51,448 nt of DNA from Firmicutes bacterium UBA3738 (GTDB lineage Bacteria; Bacillota; Clostridia; Peptostreptococcales; Anaerovoracaceae): contig DFGY01000018.1 in NCBI GenBank assembly GCA_002372505.1, positions 1-51,448 on the forward strand. Reading direction: 5' to 3'. This document shows, one piece after another, positions 17,308 to 25,288 of the stretch. How positions within the stretch are numbered: position 1 is the first letter of the stretch; every line of letters begins with the position of its first letter. The position numbers were made by a program, and so were the translations under genes. The notes under the pieces are model-generated. The model saw only the letters and a program-made list of their open reading frames with translations, ran no database searches and was not told the origin of the DNA.

Positions 17308-17865
17308 CTATTCGTTTCTGAAAATGCCTCTCTCTGAAACTACTGTTTTGAATTTTAAATCGTGTCCGCTCGTAGGGATGGCCAGTGTCATTGTTTCTTC
17401 TCTACAAATGAGGGCGCAGGGAATGTCCAGATTTTCAAAATATCTGTCGTAATAGCCGCCGCCGTGACCCAGCCTCTGACCTCTCTTGTTGCAGGTAACG
17501 CAGGGGATAATCGCGAAGTCGATGTCATCCGGTGCAATTGTAGCAGAAGACTCCGAAGGCTCCATAATTCCGTATTTTCCTTCGGAAAGGCTTTCCCTGG
17601 AATTGATGTGCTTTGCCACCATAATTCCCGCATCCGTACAAAGCGGGACGCAGACCTTTTTATTGTCAGCCAGCATCCTATCAATGAGATCTTTTGTGTT
17701 AATCTCATCCTCCGTTCCAACGAAGCAGAATATTGTCCCTGCATTTTCATACTCCGGCATGGAGAGGATATTCTCCGTAATCTTAGCGTCGGCGCGCTCC
17801 TTATATTCCGGCGTCAAATCCTCCAGAGACTTTACAATCATATTTCTAAGCTCACTCTTATTCAT
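17308..17865 (-). CDS. fthC: 5-formyltetrahydrofolate cyclo-ligase
   Basis: This enzyme uses ATP to turn 5-formyl-THF into 5,10-methenyl-THF, returning a dead-end folate to the C1 pool. The diagnostic C-terminal motif RLGHGGGYYDRYF is present, and the N-terminus MNKSELRNMIVKSL matches the family. The ATG at 17865 is chosen because AGGAGA sits 9 bases before it; a TTG two codons earlier would leave only 3 bases. 185 residues. It lies in the same direction as fhs-fchA-folD-focA but is separated from them by a MITE-like element. Confidence 0.92.
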   Translation of the reverse strand: MNKSELRNMIVKSLEDLTPEYKERADAKITENILSMPEYENAGTIFCFVGTEDEINTKDLIDRMLADNKKVCVPLCTDAGIMVAKHINSRESLSEGKYGIMEPSESSATIAPDDIDFAIIPCVTCNKRGQRLGHGGGYYDRYFENLDIPCALICREETMTLAIPTSGHDLKFKTVVSERGIFRNE

Positions 17866-18163
17866 CTTCAAATATCTCCTAATTATTTTAAAACATAATA
17901 AAACGACAAAACCTATTATGCCATATAATTAGATTAAAATAAAGCGTTTCACGGGGACAGGCTTTTTGTTCCATCAGGAATATGTTACGCCATGGCTCAT
18001 TTTGATTCTCGAACAAATCTTAAAAATCGGAAACATTGAAATTTGTTTCAATCTTTTTATTAAAAACAAATCTGTGAAAATAATTCTAACGCCATCGAGT
18101 TCTCTTCTTAGTAAATCGGCGTATAGAACGTGAAAATGCTAAAGCAATCTTCATAAAACGTTA

Positions 18164-18197
18164 AAAACTCTTTCAATCATTGCAAGGAAAGAGTTTT
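18164..18197. repeat. Terminator-like hairpin inside the MITE-like element
   Basis: AAAACTCTTTC (18164-18174) pairs perfectly with GAAAGAGTTTT (18187-18197) around a 12-nt loop; TTTTATT follows on the plus strand and the A-rich 5' side gives a T tract on the minus strand. It may stop transcription between focA and fthC. Confidence 0.6.
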
Positions 18198-18330
18198 ATT
18201 GAAAAAAATGCGAATACCGCGAGTTGAAAGATGACAAGGGGACGGTTCTCTTGTCACCTTTTTCTGGCGTTTCACGTTGTGCGACCATTGAGGTGAGCGC
18301 CAACGGCCGGACAAAAGTCCACCGACATGG

Positions 18331-18389
18331 ATTCCAACATTTTCGCTGTCGCTGGAGAAATGTTGGAATTGATGCTGCTCAGGAGCGGG
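18331..18389. repeat. 59-bp direct repeat, copy 1, with internal hairpin
   Basis: The unit starts with ATTCCAACATTT and returns as AAATGTTGGAAT 15 bases later (perfect 12-bp stem, 18331-18369), then GATGCTGCTCAGGAGCGGG. A second copy begins 83 bases downstream. Confidence 0.85.
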
Positions 18390-18413
18390 TGCGAGGCGGA
18401 TTTGCAGGCTTAT

Positions 18414-18472
18414 ATTCCAACATTTTCGCTGTGGCTAGAGGAATGTTGGAATTGATGCTGTTAAGGAGCGGG
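18414..18472. repeat. 59-bp direct repeat, copy 2, with internal hairpin
   Basis: Same unit as at 18331 with a handful of substitutions. The hairpin arms ATTCCAACATT and AATGTTGGAAT are conserved while the loop differs (GTGGCTAGAG against GTCGCTGGAG), so the stem seems to be kept. Confidence 0.85.
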
Positions 18473-18507
18473 GACAGGTGAAACACAAAACCTGTCCCTG
18501 TGAAACG

Positions 18508-19341
18508 CTATGCTTTTTTGAATGAATACCAGTAGGCCATTGCTACGAAGATGCCGCCGCCGAGGATGTTGCCCAGGGTGACGGGGATGAGGTTGCTTAC
18601 GAAGAAGCCGCCCCAGGTGAGGGATGAAAGGGCCTCGGGGGCTGCGCCTGATGCTGCCACGAAGGCTTCGTTTGCTTTTGCGAAGATTCCGGCGGGGATG
18701 TAGTACATGTTTGCAATGCTGTGCTCGAAGCCGGAAAGAACGAAGAGCCAGATGGGGAAGAATATGCCGAATATTTTTCCGATGAATGACTCTGATGCAA
18801 AGGCGAGCCATACGGCTACGCATACGAGCCAGTTACAGAATATGCCCATAACAAGGGCGGGCCAGAAATCAAGAGCTGTTTTGCCTGCTGCGATTTTTAC
18901 GGTCATGCCGCCGAGGGCGTCTGCTCCGCCGGCCCACTGACCGGTCTGACTCACCAGCCAGGCTACCAGGAGAGAGCCTATAAGGTTCGCAATATAGACT
19001 ATGACCCAGTTCCTGAGCATTTTAGCTACTGTGACTTTCTTTTCCGCAACAGAGGCGAGAATCAGCACGTTTCCCGTAAACAGCTCTCCTCCTGCCAGGA
19101 CAACCATTATGAGACCTGCGCCGAATACGGCACCCTGAAGGGCTTTGCCTACGCCAAAGGTTTCCGGGCTGCCGATTAAATTAAATGCAGCCATTGTGGA
19201 TCCCTGGGCGGCAAGGGCGATAAATGCCCCGGCAAGGATGCCGAGAACCACAAGGCGGCCAAAGCTCGAGCCGGCCTTGGCTACGCCTGTGTTTATACAT
19301 ACTTCCAAAGTTTCAGCGGGTTTCAAAGGTTTGTTTTCCAT
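18508..19341 (-). CDS. focA: Formate/nitrite transporter family channel, probably FocA-type
   Basis: FNT proteins are pentameric channels for small monovalent anions. The 277-residue protein has six hydrophobic segments and FNT hallmarks: AAQGSTMAAFNLIGSPE (omega-loop region), GGELFTGN, GIFCNWLVCVAVWLA and GFEHSIANMYYIPAG with the central pore histidine. Located directly downstream of folD in the fhs-fchA-folD series, formate is the likely substrate, feeding or draining the Fhs reaction. Its stop codon abuts the terminal repeat of the MITE-like element, so its C-terminus (SFKKA) could have been altered by insertion. Confidence 0.88.
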   Translation of the reverse strand: MENKPLKPAETLEVCINTGVAKAGSSFGRLVVLGILAGAFIALAAQGSTMAAFNLIGSPETFGVGKALQGAVFGAGLIMVVLAGGELFTGNVLILASVAEKKVTVAKMLRNWVIVYIANLIGSLLVAWLVSQTGQWAGGADALGGMTVKIAAGKTALDFWPALVMGIFCNWLVCVAVWLAFASESFIGKIFGIFFPIWLFVLSGFEHSIANMYYIPAGIFAKANEAFVAASGAAPEALSSLTWGGFFVSNLIPVTLGNILGGGIFVAMAYWYSFKKA

Positions 19342-19372
19342 TATATTGTTCCTCGTATTTTAAATCTTAAAC

Positions 19373-20224
19373 TTATGCGCCGACCTTTTCGGCAGCTTCG
19401 ATTACGTGCTTCATGAGCATGCTGGTTGTAACTGCGCCTACGCCGCCGGGTACAGGTGTAATTGCGTCTACTACAGGCTCAGCTGCAGGGAAGTCCACGT
19501 CGCCGCACATATTGCCTTCGTCGTCAAAGTTTATTGCTACATCAATTACTGTCTGGCCCGGTGAAAGGAAGTCAGCGGTCACTGTTCCTTTATGGCCGGC
19601 AGCAGCTATTATAACATCTTTATCCTTACAAATCGATGCCATATTTTCTGTTTTTGTATGGCATACCGTTACAGTTGCGTTTTTCTTTATGAGCATCATG
19701 CTTACGGGTTTTCCGATTACCTGGCTGCGGCCAATTACGGCAACGTTCTTGCCTTTCACATCTATGCCGTAGTGATCGAGAATCTCAATGCAGGCCTCGG
19801 CAGTGCAGGGCGGAAAGCCTTTGTCTTCGCCGGAATAAACTCCTGCCATGGAGCCGTCTGTAATTCCGTCGACGTCCTTCTCAGGAGCCAGCACGTTGCG
19901 TACGGCTTCGTCATCGATATGGGAAGGAAGGGGTCTGAACATGAGCAGACCGTGAATGGAATTGTCCTTGTTAATTTTTTCGATTTCGGAAATAAGCTCA
20001 TCCTGGCTCATGTTTTCGTCGAAGATAAATTGCTTAACGGTGACGCCGGTTTTCTCGGCACGCTTAAGGGCGCCGCGTTCATAAGCCATGTCGTCGGGTC
20101 TTTCGCCTAGTCTCAGAATTCCGAGAGTAGGGGGATTGCCGGCAGCTGCCAGCTTTTCGGAGCGAGCCAAAAGTTCATCGTTTAATTTATCTACAACTTC
20201 TTTTCCTTTTAAAAGATTAGCCAT
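19373..20224 (-). CDS. folD: Methylenetetrahydrofolate dehydrogenase FolD, catalytic cyclohydrolase lysine replaced
   Basis: FolD normally carries both methylene-THF dehydrogenase and methenyl-THF cyclohydrolase activity. NAD(P)-binding GRSQVIGKPVSMML and the end TPVPGGVGAVTTSMLMKH are intact, and length (283) is normal. In the active site the usual Y-x3-K reads Tyr48-ERG-Ala52, so the lysine needed for cyclohydrolase activity is absent (a lysine occurs two residues later, at 54). The neighbouring fchA could supply that step, giving a division of labour. That the enzyme is dehydrogenase-only is inferred. Third gene of fhs-fchA-folD-focA. Confidence 0.92.
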   Translation of the reverse strand: MANLLKGKEVVDKLNDELLARSEKLAAAGNPPTLGILRLGERPDDMAYERGALKRAEKTGVTVKQFIFDENMSQDELISEIEKINKDNSIHGLLMFRPLPSHIDDEAVRNVLAPEKDVDGITDGSMAGVYSGEDKGFPPCTAEACIEILDHYGIDVKGKNVAVIGRSQVIGKPVSMMLIKKNATVTVCHTKTENMASICKDKDVIIAAAGHKGTVTADFLSPGQTVIDVAINFDDEGNMCGDVDFPAAEPVVDAITPVPGGVGAVTTSMLMKHVIEAAEKVGA

Positions 20225-20248
20225 TTCTATTCACCTTTCAAAATTTAA

Positions 20249-20875
20249 TTATAATCTTTCTTTTACATCCTTAAAGATTTCATCGGCGAGGACTGAGTAC
20301 TTAGCCAGCATTTCATTTGCTCTGGACTCGGTGCTTTCAGCCACTTCGCGATTCTTCATGGAAGATGTGTTAATGAACACGTTGAGACTGGCGCCTTCAA
20401 GGGCGGATCTCAGCATTGTTGCGCCAACGCCGGCGTCGGAAAGGGCCAGCTTGCTGCCTTTGTCTGCGAATTCCTTCATCATGTCAATGGCTTCGCAGCA
20501 TTTTTCCATGATTTCCATGGGAACGGAGCAGGCGTTTACCAGGCATTCTTCCATGACCTTGTCCTTCTCGGCCTGCTGCTCCGGCGTGTCCTTGGGAAGG
20601 CCGTAAGCCTTTGACAAGGGCTCGAATACTTCTGCGTCCTTTTCAACCAGTGCCAGTAGCTCTTCCTGGAGCTTATCCGCCTGAGCCTGAAGGCTGATTA
20701 TATCTTCTTCTACGTCGGCGTATTTCTTCTTGCCGACGGTTAGGGAACCTACCATATTGCCAAGGGCGGTTCCAATAGCCCCAACAAGGGCTGAGGCGCC
20801 GCCGCCCCCGGGAACGGGGGCTTTTGTGGCCAGCACCTCTACAAATTCATTACACGATTTATTTGTGAAACCCAT
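20249..20875 (-). CDS. fchA: Methenyltetrahydrofolate cyclohydrolase (FTCD_C family)
   Basis: The family covers formiminotransferase-cyclodeaminase C-terminal domains and stand-alone cyclohydrolases (FchA) of one-carbon pathways. Markers: PVPGGGGASALVGAIGTALGNMVG near the N-terminus and SDAGVGATMLRSALEGASLNVFIN near the C-terminus; the protein is all-helical. The start MGFTNKSC is chosen because AAGGAG lies just before it; an ATG 45 bases upstream would overlap the fhs gene. 208 residues. Lying between fhs and a FolD lacking the cyclohydrolase lysine, it most likely performs 10-formyl- to methenyl-THF conversion. Confidence 0.88.
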   Translation of the reverse strand: MGFTNKSCNEFVEVLATKAPVPGGGGASALVGAIGTALGNMVGSLTVGKKKYADVEEDIISLQAQADKLQEELLALVEKDAEVFEPLSKAYGLPKDTPEQQAEKDKVMEECLVNACSVPMEIMEKCCEAIDMMKEFADKGSKLALSDAGVGATMLRSALEGASLNVFINTSSMKNREVAESTESRANEMLAKYSVLADEIFKDVKERL

Positions 20876-20885
20876 TTTATTCTCC

Positions 20886-22562
20886 TTAGAACAGGCCGCT
20901 GATCTTGCCTGTGTTATCAACGTCGATTTTTTCTGCTGAAGGTACCTTGGGCAGTCCCGGCATTGTCATGATGTCGCCTGTGAGAGCAACTATGAAGCCT
21001 GCGCCTGCGCTAACCTTAACGTTTCTGATTGTGACTGTGAATCCCTTTGGTGCACCCAGGAGGGCAGGGTCGTCTGAGAAACTGTACTGTGTCTTGGCCA
21101 TGCAGATAGGCATCTTGTCGAAGCCAAGCTCGTTTAAGCGCTCAAGCTCTTTCTTGGCAGCCGGTGTGAACTGGATGCCGTCAGCGCGGTAAACCTTAGT
21201 TGCGATTGCGTTGATCTTATCTTCGATGGACATGTTTTCGTCATAGCTGAATGTGAAGTCATTAGGTTCTTCGCAAAGCTTTACAACTTCCTCAGCCAGA
21301 GCTACGCCGCCTTCGCCGCCTTTAGCCCATACTTCCGAGAGGGCAACGTTTACGCCCAGCTCGTTGCACTTAGCTTCTACCAGATCCAGCTCAGCCTTTG
21401 TGTCTGTGGGGAAGGCGTTAATAGCTACAACTACAGGCAGCTTGTAAACGTTCTTCATGTTGTCAACGTGCTGGAGCAGGTTGGGAAGACCCTTTTCGAG
21501 AGCTTCGAGGTTTTCGTTGTTTAAGTCAGCCTTGGCTACGCCGCCGTGGTGCTTCAGAGCTCTTACTGTAGCAACGATTACTACTGCTGAAGGCTTAAGG
21601 CCTGCCATGCGGCACTTAATGTCCAGGAACTTTTCTGCGCCCAGGTCACCGCCGAAGCCTGCTTCCGTAACAACGTAGTCAGCCATCTTAAGAGCCATTC
21701 TTGTAGCCATGATGGAGTTACATCCGTGAGCTATGTTTGCGAAGGGGCCGCCGTGTACGAAGGCCGGGTTGTTCTCGAGTGTCTGTACCAGGTTGGGCTT
21801 CAGTGCATCCTTCAGAAGGGCAGTCATTGCGCCCTGTGCATTCAGGTCCTTAGCCGTTACCGGTTTGTCGTCATATGTATATCCGACAACGATTCTTGAA
21901 ATACGGTCTTTCAGATCGTCAATGTCCTTAGCCAGGCAGAGGATAGCCATGATTTCGCTGGCTACAGTAATGTCGAAGCCGTCTTCTCTGGGTACGCCCT
22001 GCATGCGGCCGCCCAGACCGTTTACGATATTTCTCAGCTGACGGTCGTTCATATCAACTACGCGCTTCCATGTGATTTTCTTAACATCGATGCCCAGGGA
22101 GTTGCCCTGCTGAATGTGGTTGTCCAGCATTGCTGCCAACAGATTGTTTGCTGCGCCGATTGCGTGGAAGTCACCTGTGAAGTGAAGGTTAATGTCTTCC
22201 ATAGGTACTACCTGTGCATAGCCGCCACCTGCAGCGCCGCCCTTTACACCGAATACAGGTCCAAGGGAAGGTTCGCGAAGAGCAACAAATGTTTTCTTGC
22301 CGATTTTCTTCATGCCGTCTGCCAGACCTACTGTTGTGGTAGTCTTTCCTTCGCCGGCGGGGGTAGGTGTAATGGCTGTTACGAGAATCAGTTTGCCGTC
22401 AGGTGTATCCTGTTTCTCTGCAAGAATGTTGTAGTCTACCTTTGCTTTGTAATTTCCGTAGAGCTCAACGTACTTTTCGTCGATTCCTGCTTTTTCTGCG
22501 ATAACGCTGATTTTTTTCGGTGTGCTTTCCTGTGCGATTTGAATGTCGGTTTTGATTTCCAT
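20886..22562 (-). CDS. fhs: Formate-tetrahydrofolate ligase
   Basis: Fhs makes 10-formyl-THF from formate, THF and ATP, the entry of formate into the C1 pool in acetogens and many fermenters. The 558-residue protein has the P-loop TPTPAGEGKTTTTVGL, REPSLGPVFGVKGGAAGGGYAQVVPMEDINLHF in several pieces, and the C-terminal TGDIMTMPGLPKVPSAEKIDV. AGGAGG precedes the ATG. First gene of a minus-strand operon with fchA, folD and focA; divergent from a LysR regulator. Confidence 0.97.
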   Translation of the reverse strand: MEIKTDIQIAQESTPKKISVIAEKAGIDEKYVELYGNYKAKVDYNILAEKQDTPDGKLILVTAITPTPAGEGKTTTTVGLADGMKKIGKKTFVALREPSLGPVFGVKGGAAGGGYAQVVPMEDINLHFTGDFHAIGAANNLLAAMLDNHIQQGNSLGIDVKKITWKRVVDMNDRQLRNIVNGLGGRMQGVPREDGFDITVASEIMAILCLAKDIDDLKDRISRIVVGYTYDDKPVTAKDLNAQGAMTALLKDALKPNLVQTLENNPAFVHGGPFANIAHGCNSIMATRMALKMADYVVTEAGFGGDLGAEKFLDIKCRMAGLKPSAVVIVATVRALKHHGGVAKADLNNENLEALEKGLPNLLQHVDNMKNVYKLPVVVAINAFPTDTKAELDLVEAKCNELGVNVALSEVWAKGGEGGVALAEEVVKLCEEPNDFTFSYDENMSIEDKINAIATKVYRADGIQFTPAAKKELERLNELGFDKMPICMAKTQYSFSDDPALLGAPKGFTVTIRNVKVSAGAGFIVALTGDIMTMPGLPKVPSAEKIDVDNTGKISGLF

Positions 22563-22767
22563 TTGCGAACCTCCTTATGTGTAACATTAATTGTTGGCTT
22601 TAATTATAGCAAAGTTTTTAGTATGGTTGTTGATTAATCTTTGCCTTGTTGTGATTTAATATAACATTTTTGCGGTATATAGTGAAACGCATTTTTATAC
22701 AAATATTCATGAGCAAATCTTCATAGATGTGATATAATGTTTTTTGAAATGAAAAAGGAGAAGGGCA
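22563..22767. promoter_or_regulatory. Divergent promoter region fhs / lysR
   Basis: On the minus strand TATAAT (22608-22603) lies about 40 bases before the fhs start; on the plus strand TATAAT (22733-22738) lies before the LysR gene with AAGGAG as ribosome binding site. Neither -35 is close to consensus, which would fit activator control. The LysR protein is a natural candidate to act here. Confidence 0.5.
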
Positions 22768-23649
22768 ATGGCAGAGATTTATTCATATAAAGTTTTTGCA
22801 TCCGTAGTGGAAAACGGAAACTTCACAAAGGCGGCAGCCGTAATGGGAATAACACCTTCAGCAGTGAGCCACACCATATCCAAGCTGGAAAAGGAAATAG
22901 GCTTTCCCTTATTTATCCGCAAGCAAAGCTCAATGCAGCTGACGGAAAACGGCAAGAATCTCATGCCGGATATATACAACATGATCAAGCTCCAGGACCG
23001 CATTCAGCAGGAGAAGCAGGAGATACTGGGAGTGTCAAAGGGCACGGTGAGAATCGGCTCCTTTAACAGCGTCACCATGAAGTGGATCCCGGGGATCGTG
23101 GAATCCTTTAAATCAAAATATCCGGGAATAGATATTGTCATCAGCCAGGGAAAGTATTCCGACGTAGTGGAAGGAGTAAGGATGGGAAGGCTGGACATGG
23201 GCTTCGTTACATCCACCTCCGACATGGGAAGGGAAATAACTCCACTCTACGACGACCAGCTCATGTGCGTTACGTCAAAGGACTTCGTGCCGGAAAACAA
23301 AAAGTACGTGACGGTAAAAGAAATCAGCAACATGCAGATTATAATGCAGGCCGAAGGTTTGGCATCGGATACGGAAACATTTCTGGACAAGCACAAAATA
23401 AAAATCAATTCCAGAATCAGAGTAGCCGACGACTCGTCTTTGGTGGCCATGGTTGCCAGCGGCTTCGGAGTATCCATTATGCCTATGCTCCTCTTTGAAG
23501 GAGAAGAAAATGACGTTAATCTCTATCCCATTAAACCTGCGGAATACAGAACCATCGGCCTCATAACCGTAAGGGAACAATTCATGTCCCCCGCGGCAGT
23601 GCGGCTTAAAGAAGAGATAATAGAGTTTACGAAGAATTTCAAGCGATAA
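22768..23649 (+). CDS. LysR-family transcriptional regulator
   Basis: A full-length (293 residues) LysR regulator. The winged HTH covers residues 1-60 (YKVFASVVENGNFTKAAAVMGITPSAVSHTISKLEKEIGFPLF, in order); the effector-binding domain runs from about 90 to the end (VRIGSFNSVTMKWIPGIVESFKSKYPGIDI). Its divergent position next to fhs suggests control of the one-carbon operon, but LysR effectors cannot be read from sequence, and it might instead serve another target. Confidence 0.9.
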   Translation: MAEIYSYKVFASVVENGNFTKAAAVMGITPSAVSHTISKLEKEIGFPLFIRKQSSMQLTENGKNLMPDIYNMIKLQDRIQQEKQEILGVSKGTVRIGSFNSVTMKWIPGIVESFKSKYPGIDIVISQGKYSDVVEGVRMGRLDMGFVTSTSDMGREITPLYDDQLMCVTSKDFVPENKKYVTVKEISNMQIIMQAEGLASDTETFLDKHKIKINSRIRVADDSSLVAMVASGFGVSIMPMLLFEGEENDVNLYPIKPAEYRTIGLITVREQFMSPAAVRLKEEIIEFTKNFKR

Positions 23650-23654
23650 TTAAT

Positions 23655-23704
23655 AATTGTTGAAAAAACTTTCACACCTTATGATATATATTTTTTGTGA
23701 AAGT
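23655..23704. repeat. 50-bp imperfect repeat with TTTCACA/TGTGAAA arms, copy 1
   Basis: AATTGTTGAAAAAACTTTCACAC opens the unit and TTTTGTGAAAGT closes it; CTTTCACA (23669-23676) and TGTGAAAG (23696-23703) are inverted. A matching copy lies 124 bases downstream. Located in the 268-base gap after the LysR gene. Confidence 0.7.
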
Positions 23705-23778
23705 ATTTCCAACTACCGCCACCATTTATATTGTCAAAGAATAATATTTAACAAGTGATTCAGCTTCTGATTTTGATT

Positions 23779-23828
23779 AATTATTGAAAATTATTTCACA
23801 CTTTGCCGCATATCTTCTTTTGTGAAAA
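23779..23828. repeat. 50-bp imperfect repeat with TTTCACA/TGTGAAA arms, copy 2
   Basis: Aligns without gaps over its first 23 bases to the copy at 23655 (AATTATTGAAAATTATTTCACAC) and again has inverted arms TTTCACA (23794-23800) and TGTGAAA (23821-23827). The interior differs, but arms and spacing are kept. Confidence 0.7.
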
Positions 23829-23864
23829 AAACAAAGTATTAGTCGTACAAGAAAGATTATAATG

Positions 23865-23893
23865 AAAAAAGGAAACGATTTAAAAACGCTTCC
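23865..23893 (-). terminator. Terminator of the ACT-DUF711 transcript
   Basis: On the minus strand GGAAGCG (23893-23887) pairs with CGTTTCC (23877-23871), one G-U pair, and is followed by six T. On the plus strand the same stem has an A-C mismatch, so it works best for the minus-strand genes. Confidence 0.65.
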
Positions 23894-23917
23894 CTTTGCT
23901 TTTTTGCTGATTCTACA

Positions 23918-25276
23918 TTAGTTTTTAAGACTCTGTATTGGAGCCGGGATCCTTCCGCCTCTGTTAATCATCTTGGCAGGGGAAAGGGTGGACAGTTTCA
24001 TTACTGGGCCGTAGCCAAGGAGTCCGCCAAAGTCCAGCTGCTCTCCGTCCTTAAGGCCGATGGCCGGAATTACGCGGACGGCAGTTGTCTTGGAGTTGAT
24101 CATTCCTATGGCAGCCTCGTCGGCAATGAGGGCACTGATTACTTCCGGTGTTGTGTCTCCCGGAATGACTATCATGTCCAGTCCCACAGAGCATACGGAG
24201 GTCATGGCCTCCAGCTTTTCTATTGTAAGGGAGCCTTTGCCGGCTGCATCTATCATGCCTGCGTCTTCCGTTACGGGAATGAATGCTCCCGAAAGGCCGC
24301 CTACATTACCCGATGCCATGACGCCGCCTTTTTTAACTGCGTCGTTCAGCATGGCAAGAGCTGCCGTTGTGCCGCAGGCTCCGGTCTGCTCCAGGCCGAT
24401 TTCCTCCAGAACCTGAGCGACGGAGTCGCCGATTGCAGGAGTAGGCGCCAGTGACAAATCTATAATTCCGAAGGGGACGCCTAGCTTTTCGGAGGCTTCG
24501 CTGCCAACCAGCTGTCCCATTCTCGTAATTTTGAAAGCTGTCTTTTTAATCTCGTTAGCCACTTCATTTAAATCGGCTGTGTCATCCATTTTAGCAAGGG
24601 TGGCTCTCACAACTCCGGGGCCGGATACGCCTACGTTAATAACACAGTCAGGCTCGCCGGGACCGTGGAAGGCGCCTGCCATAAAGGGATTGTCCTCCGG
24701 GGCATTGCAGAAAACAACAAGCTTGGCAGCGCCGATGCACTGTCTGTCGCTGGTAATTTCCGCAGTCTTTTTAATCTGCTGTCCCATCATCTTTACAGCG
24801 TCCATATTTATGCCTGCCTTTGTGCTGCCTACGTTAATGGAGGAGCACACCAGGTTCGTTTCGCTAAGGGCCTGGGGAATGGACTCGATAAGCTCTTTGT
24901 CTCCGGCGGAGAATCCTTTGTGAACCAGGGCGGAGTAGCCGCCGATGAAGTCGATGCCAACTGTGTCAGCAGCCTTGTCCAGAGCCTTTGCATATTTTGT
25001 TACGTCGCCGCCGGACACTCCTGCCAGCATGGCGATGGGTGTTACGGATATACGTTTGTTAACTATGGGAATGCCGTATTTGGCTTCGATTTCCTCTCCA
25101 GTGGAGACAAGGTTCTCAGCCTTTTTGCAAATCTTGTCGTATACCTTCTGACAGGCCTTGTCTATGTCCGTGTCTGCGCAGTCAAGGAGGGATATACCCA
25201 TTGTAGTAGTTCTGATGTCGAGATTCTCATCCTGGATCATTTTGATGGTCTCGAGAATGTCTTTTGTATTCCACAT
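23918..25276 (-). CDS. UPF0210/DUF711 (PFL family) protein
   Basis: A 452-residue member of the DUF711 family, recognisable from VNKRISVTPIAMLAG, GVDFIGGYSALVHKG-like (here GIDFIGGYSALVHKG), ETNLVCSSINVGSTKAGINMDAV split over adjacent blocks, and the glycine-rich C-terminal half. Structure-based work on the family relates it to glycyl-radical-type folds without a proven reaction. AGGAGG precedes the ATG. It directly follows a small ACT protein, an arrangement conserved across Firmicutes, suggesting that the ACT subunit senses a ligand for it. Confidence 0.88.
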   Translation of the reverse strand: MWNTKDILETIKMIQDENLDIRTTTMGISLLDCADTDIDKACQKVYDKICKKAENLVSTGEEIEAKYGIPIVNKRISVTPIAMLAGVSGGDVTKYAKALDKAADTVGIDFIGGYSALVHKGFSAGDKELIESIPQALSETNLVCSSINVGSTKAGINMDAVKMMGQQIKKTAEITSDRQCIGAAKLVVFCNAPEDNPFMAGAFHGPGEPDCVINVGVSGPGVVRATLAKMDDTADLNEVANEIKKTAFKITRMGQLVGSEASEKLGVPFGIIDLSLAPTPAIGDSVAQVLEEIGLEQTGACGTTAALAMLNDAVKKGGVMASGNVGGLSGAFIPVTEDAGMIDAAGKGSLTIEKLEAMTSVCSVGLDMIVIPGDTTPEVISALIADEAAIGMINSKTTAVRVIPAIGLKDGEQLDFGGLLGYGPVMKLSTLSPAKMINRGGRIPAPIQSLKN

Positions 25277-25288
25277 TTAGGCCACCTC

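Larger units (their letters stand above)
17943..18509. mobile_element. MITE-like non-autonomous element with terminal inverted repeats
   Basis: The 640-base gap between fthC and focA is bounded by a 19-bp inverted repeat: AGCGTTTCACGGGGACAGG at 17943-17961 and its complement, with one mismatch, at 18491-18509. Inside are several hairpins: 11-bp stem at 18164-18197; TGACAAG/CTTGTCA at 18232-18256 around a GGGGACGGTTCTCTTGTC tract; a duplicated 59-bp unit; and GGGACAGGT/ACCTGTCCC at 18471-18498. No transposase or credible gene is present. I recall such GGGGACGG...TTGTC tracts as common mobile repeats in Clostridia. No clear target duplication was found. Its right end overlaps the focA stop codon by two bases. 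Confidence 0.65.

Noticed and set aside
18224..18481. 85-codon open frame inside the MITE-like element
   Set aside because: It runs through both copies of the 59-bp repeat and several hairpins, has no ribosome binding site and no protein-like composition.
22681..22690. GTGAAACGC in the fhs-lysR gap as a further MITE end
   Set aside because: Only nine bases match the terminal repeat and there is no partner repeat nearby.
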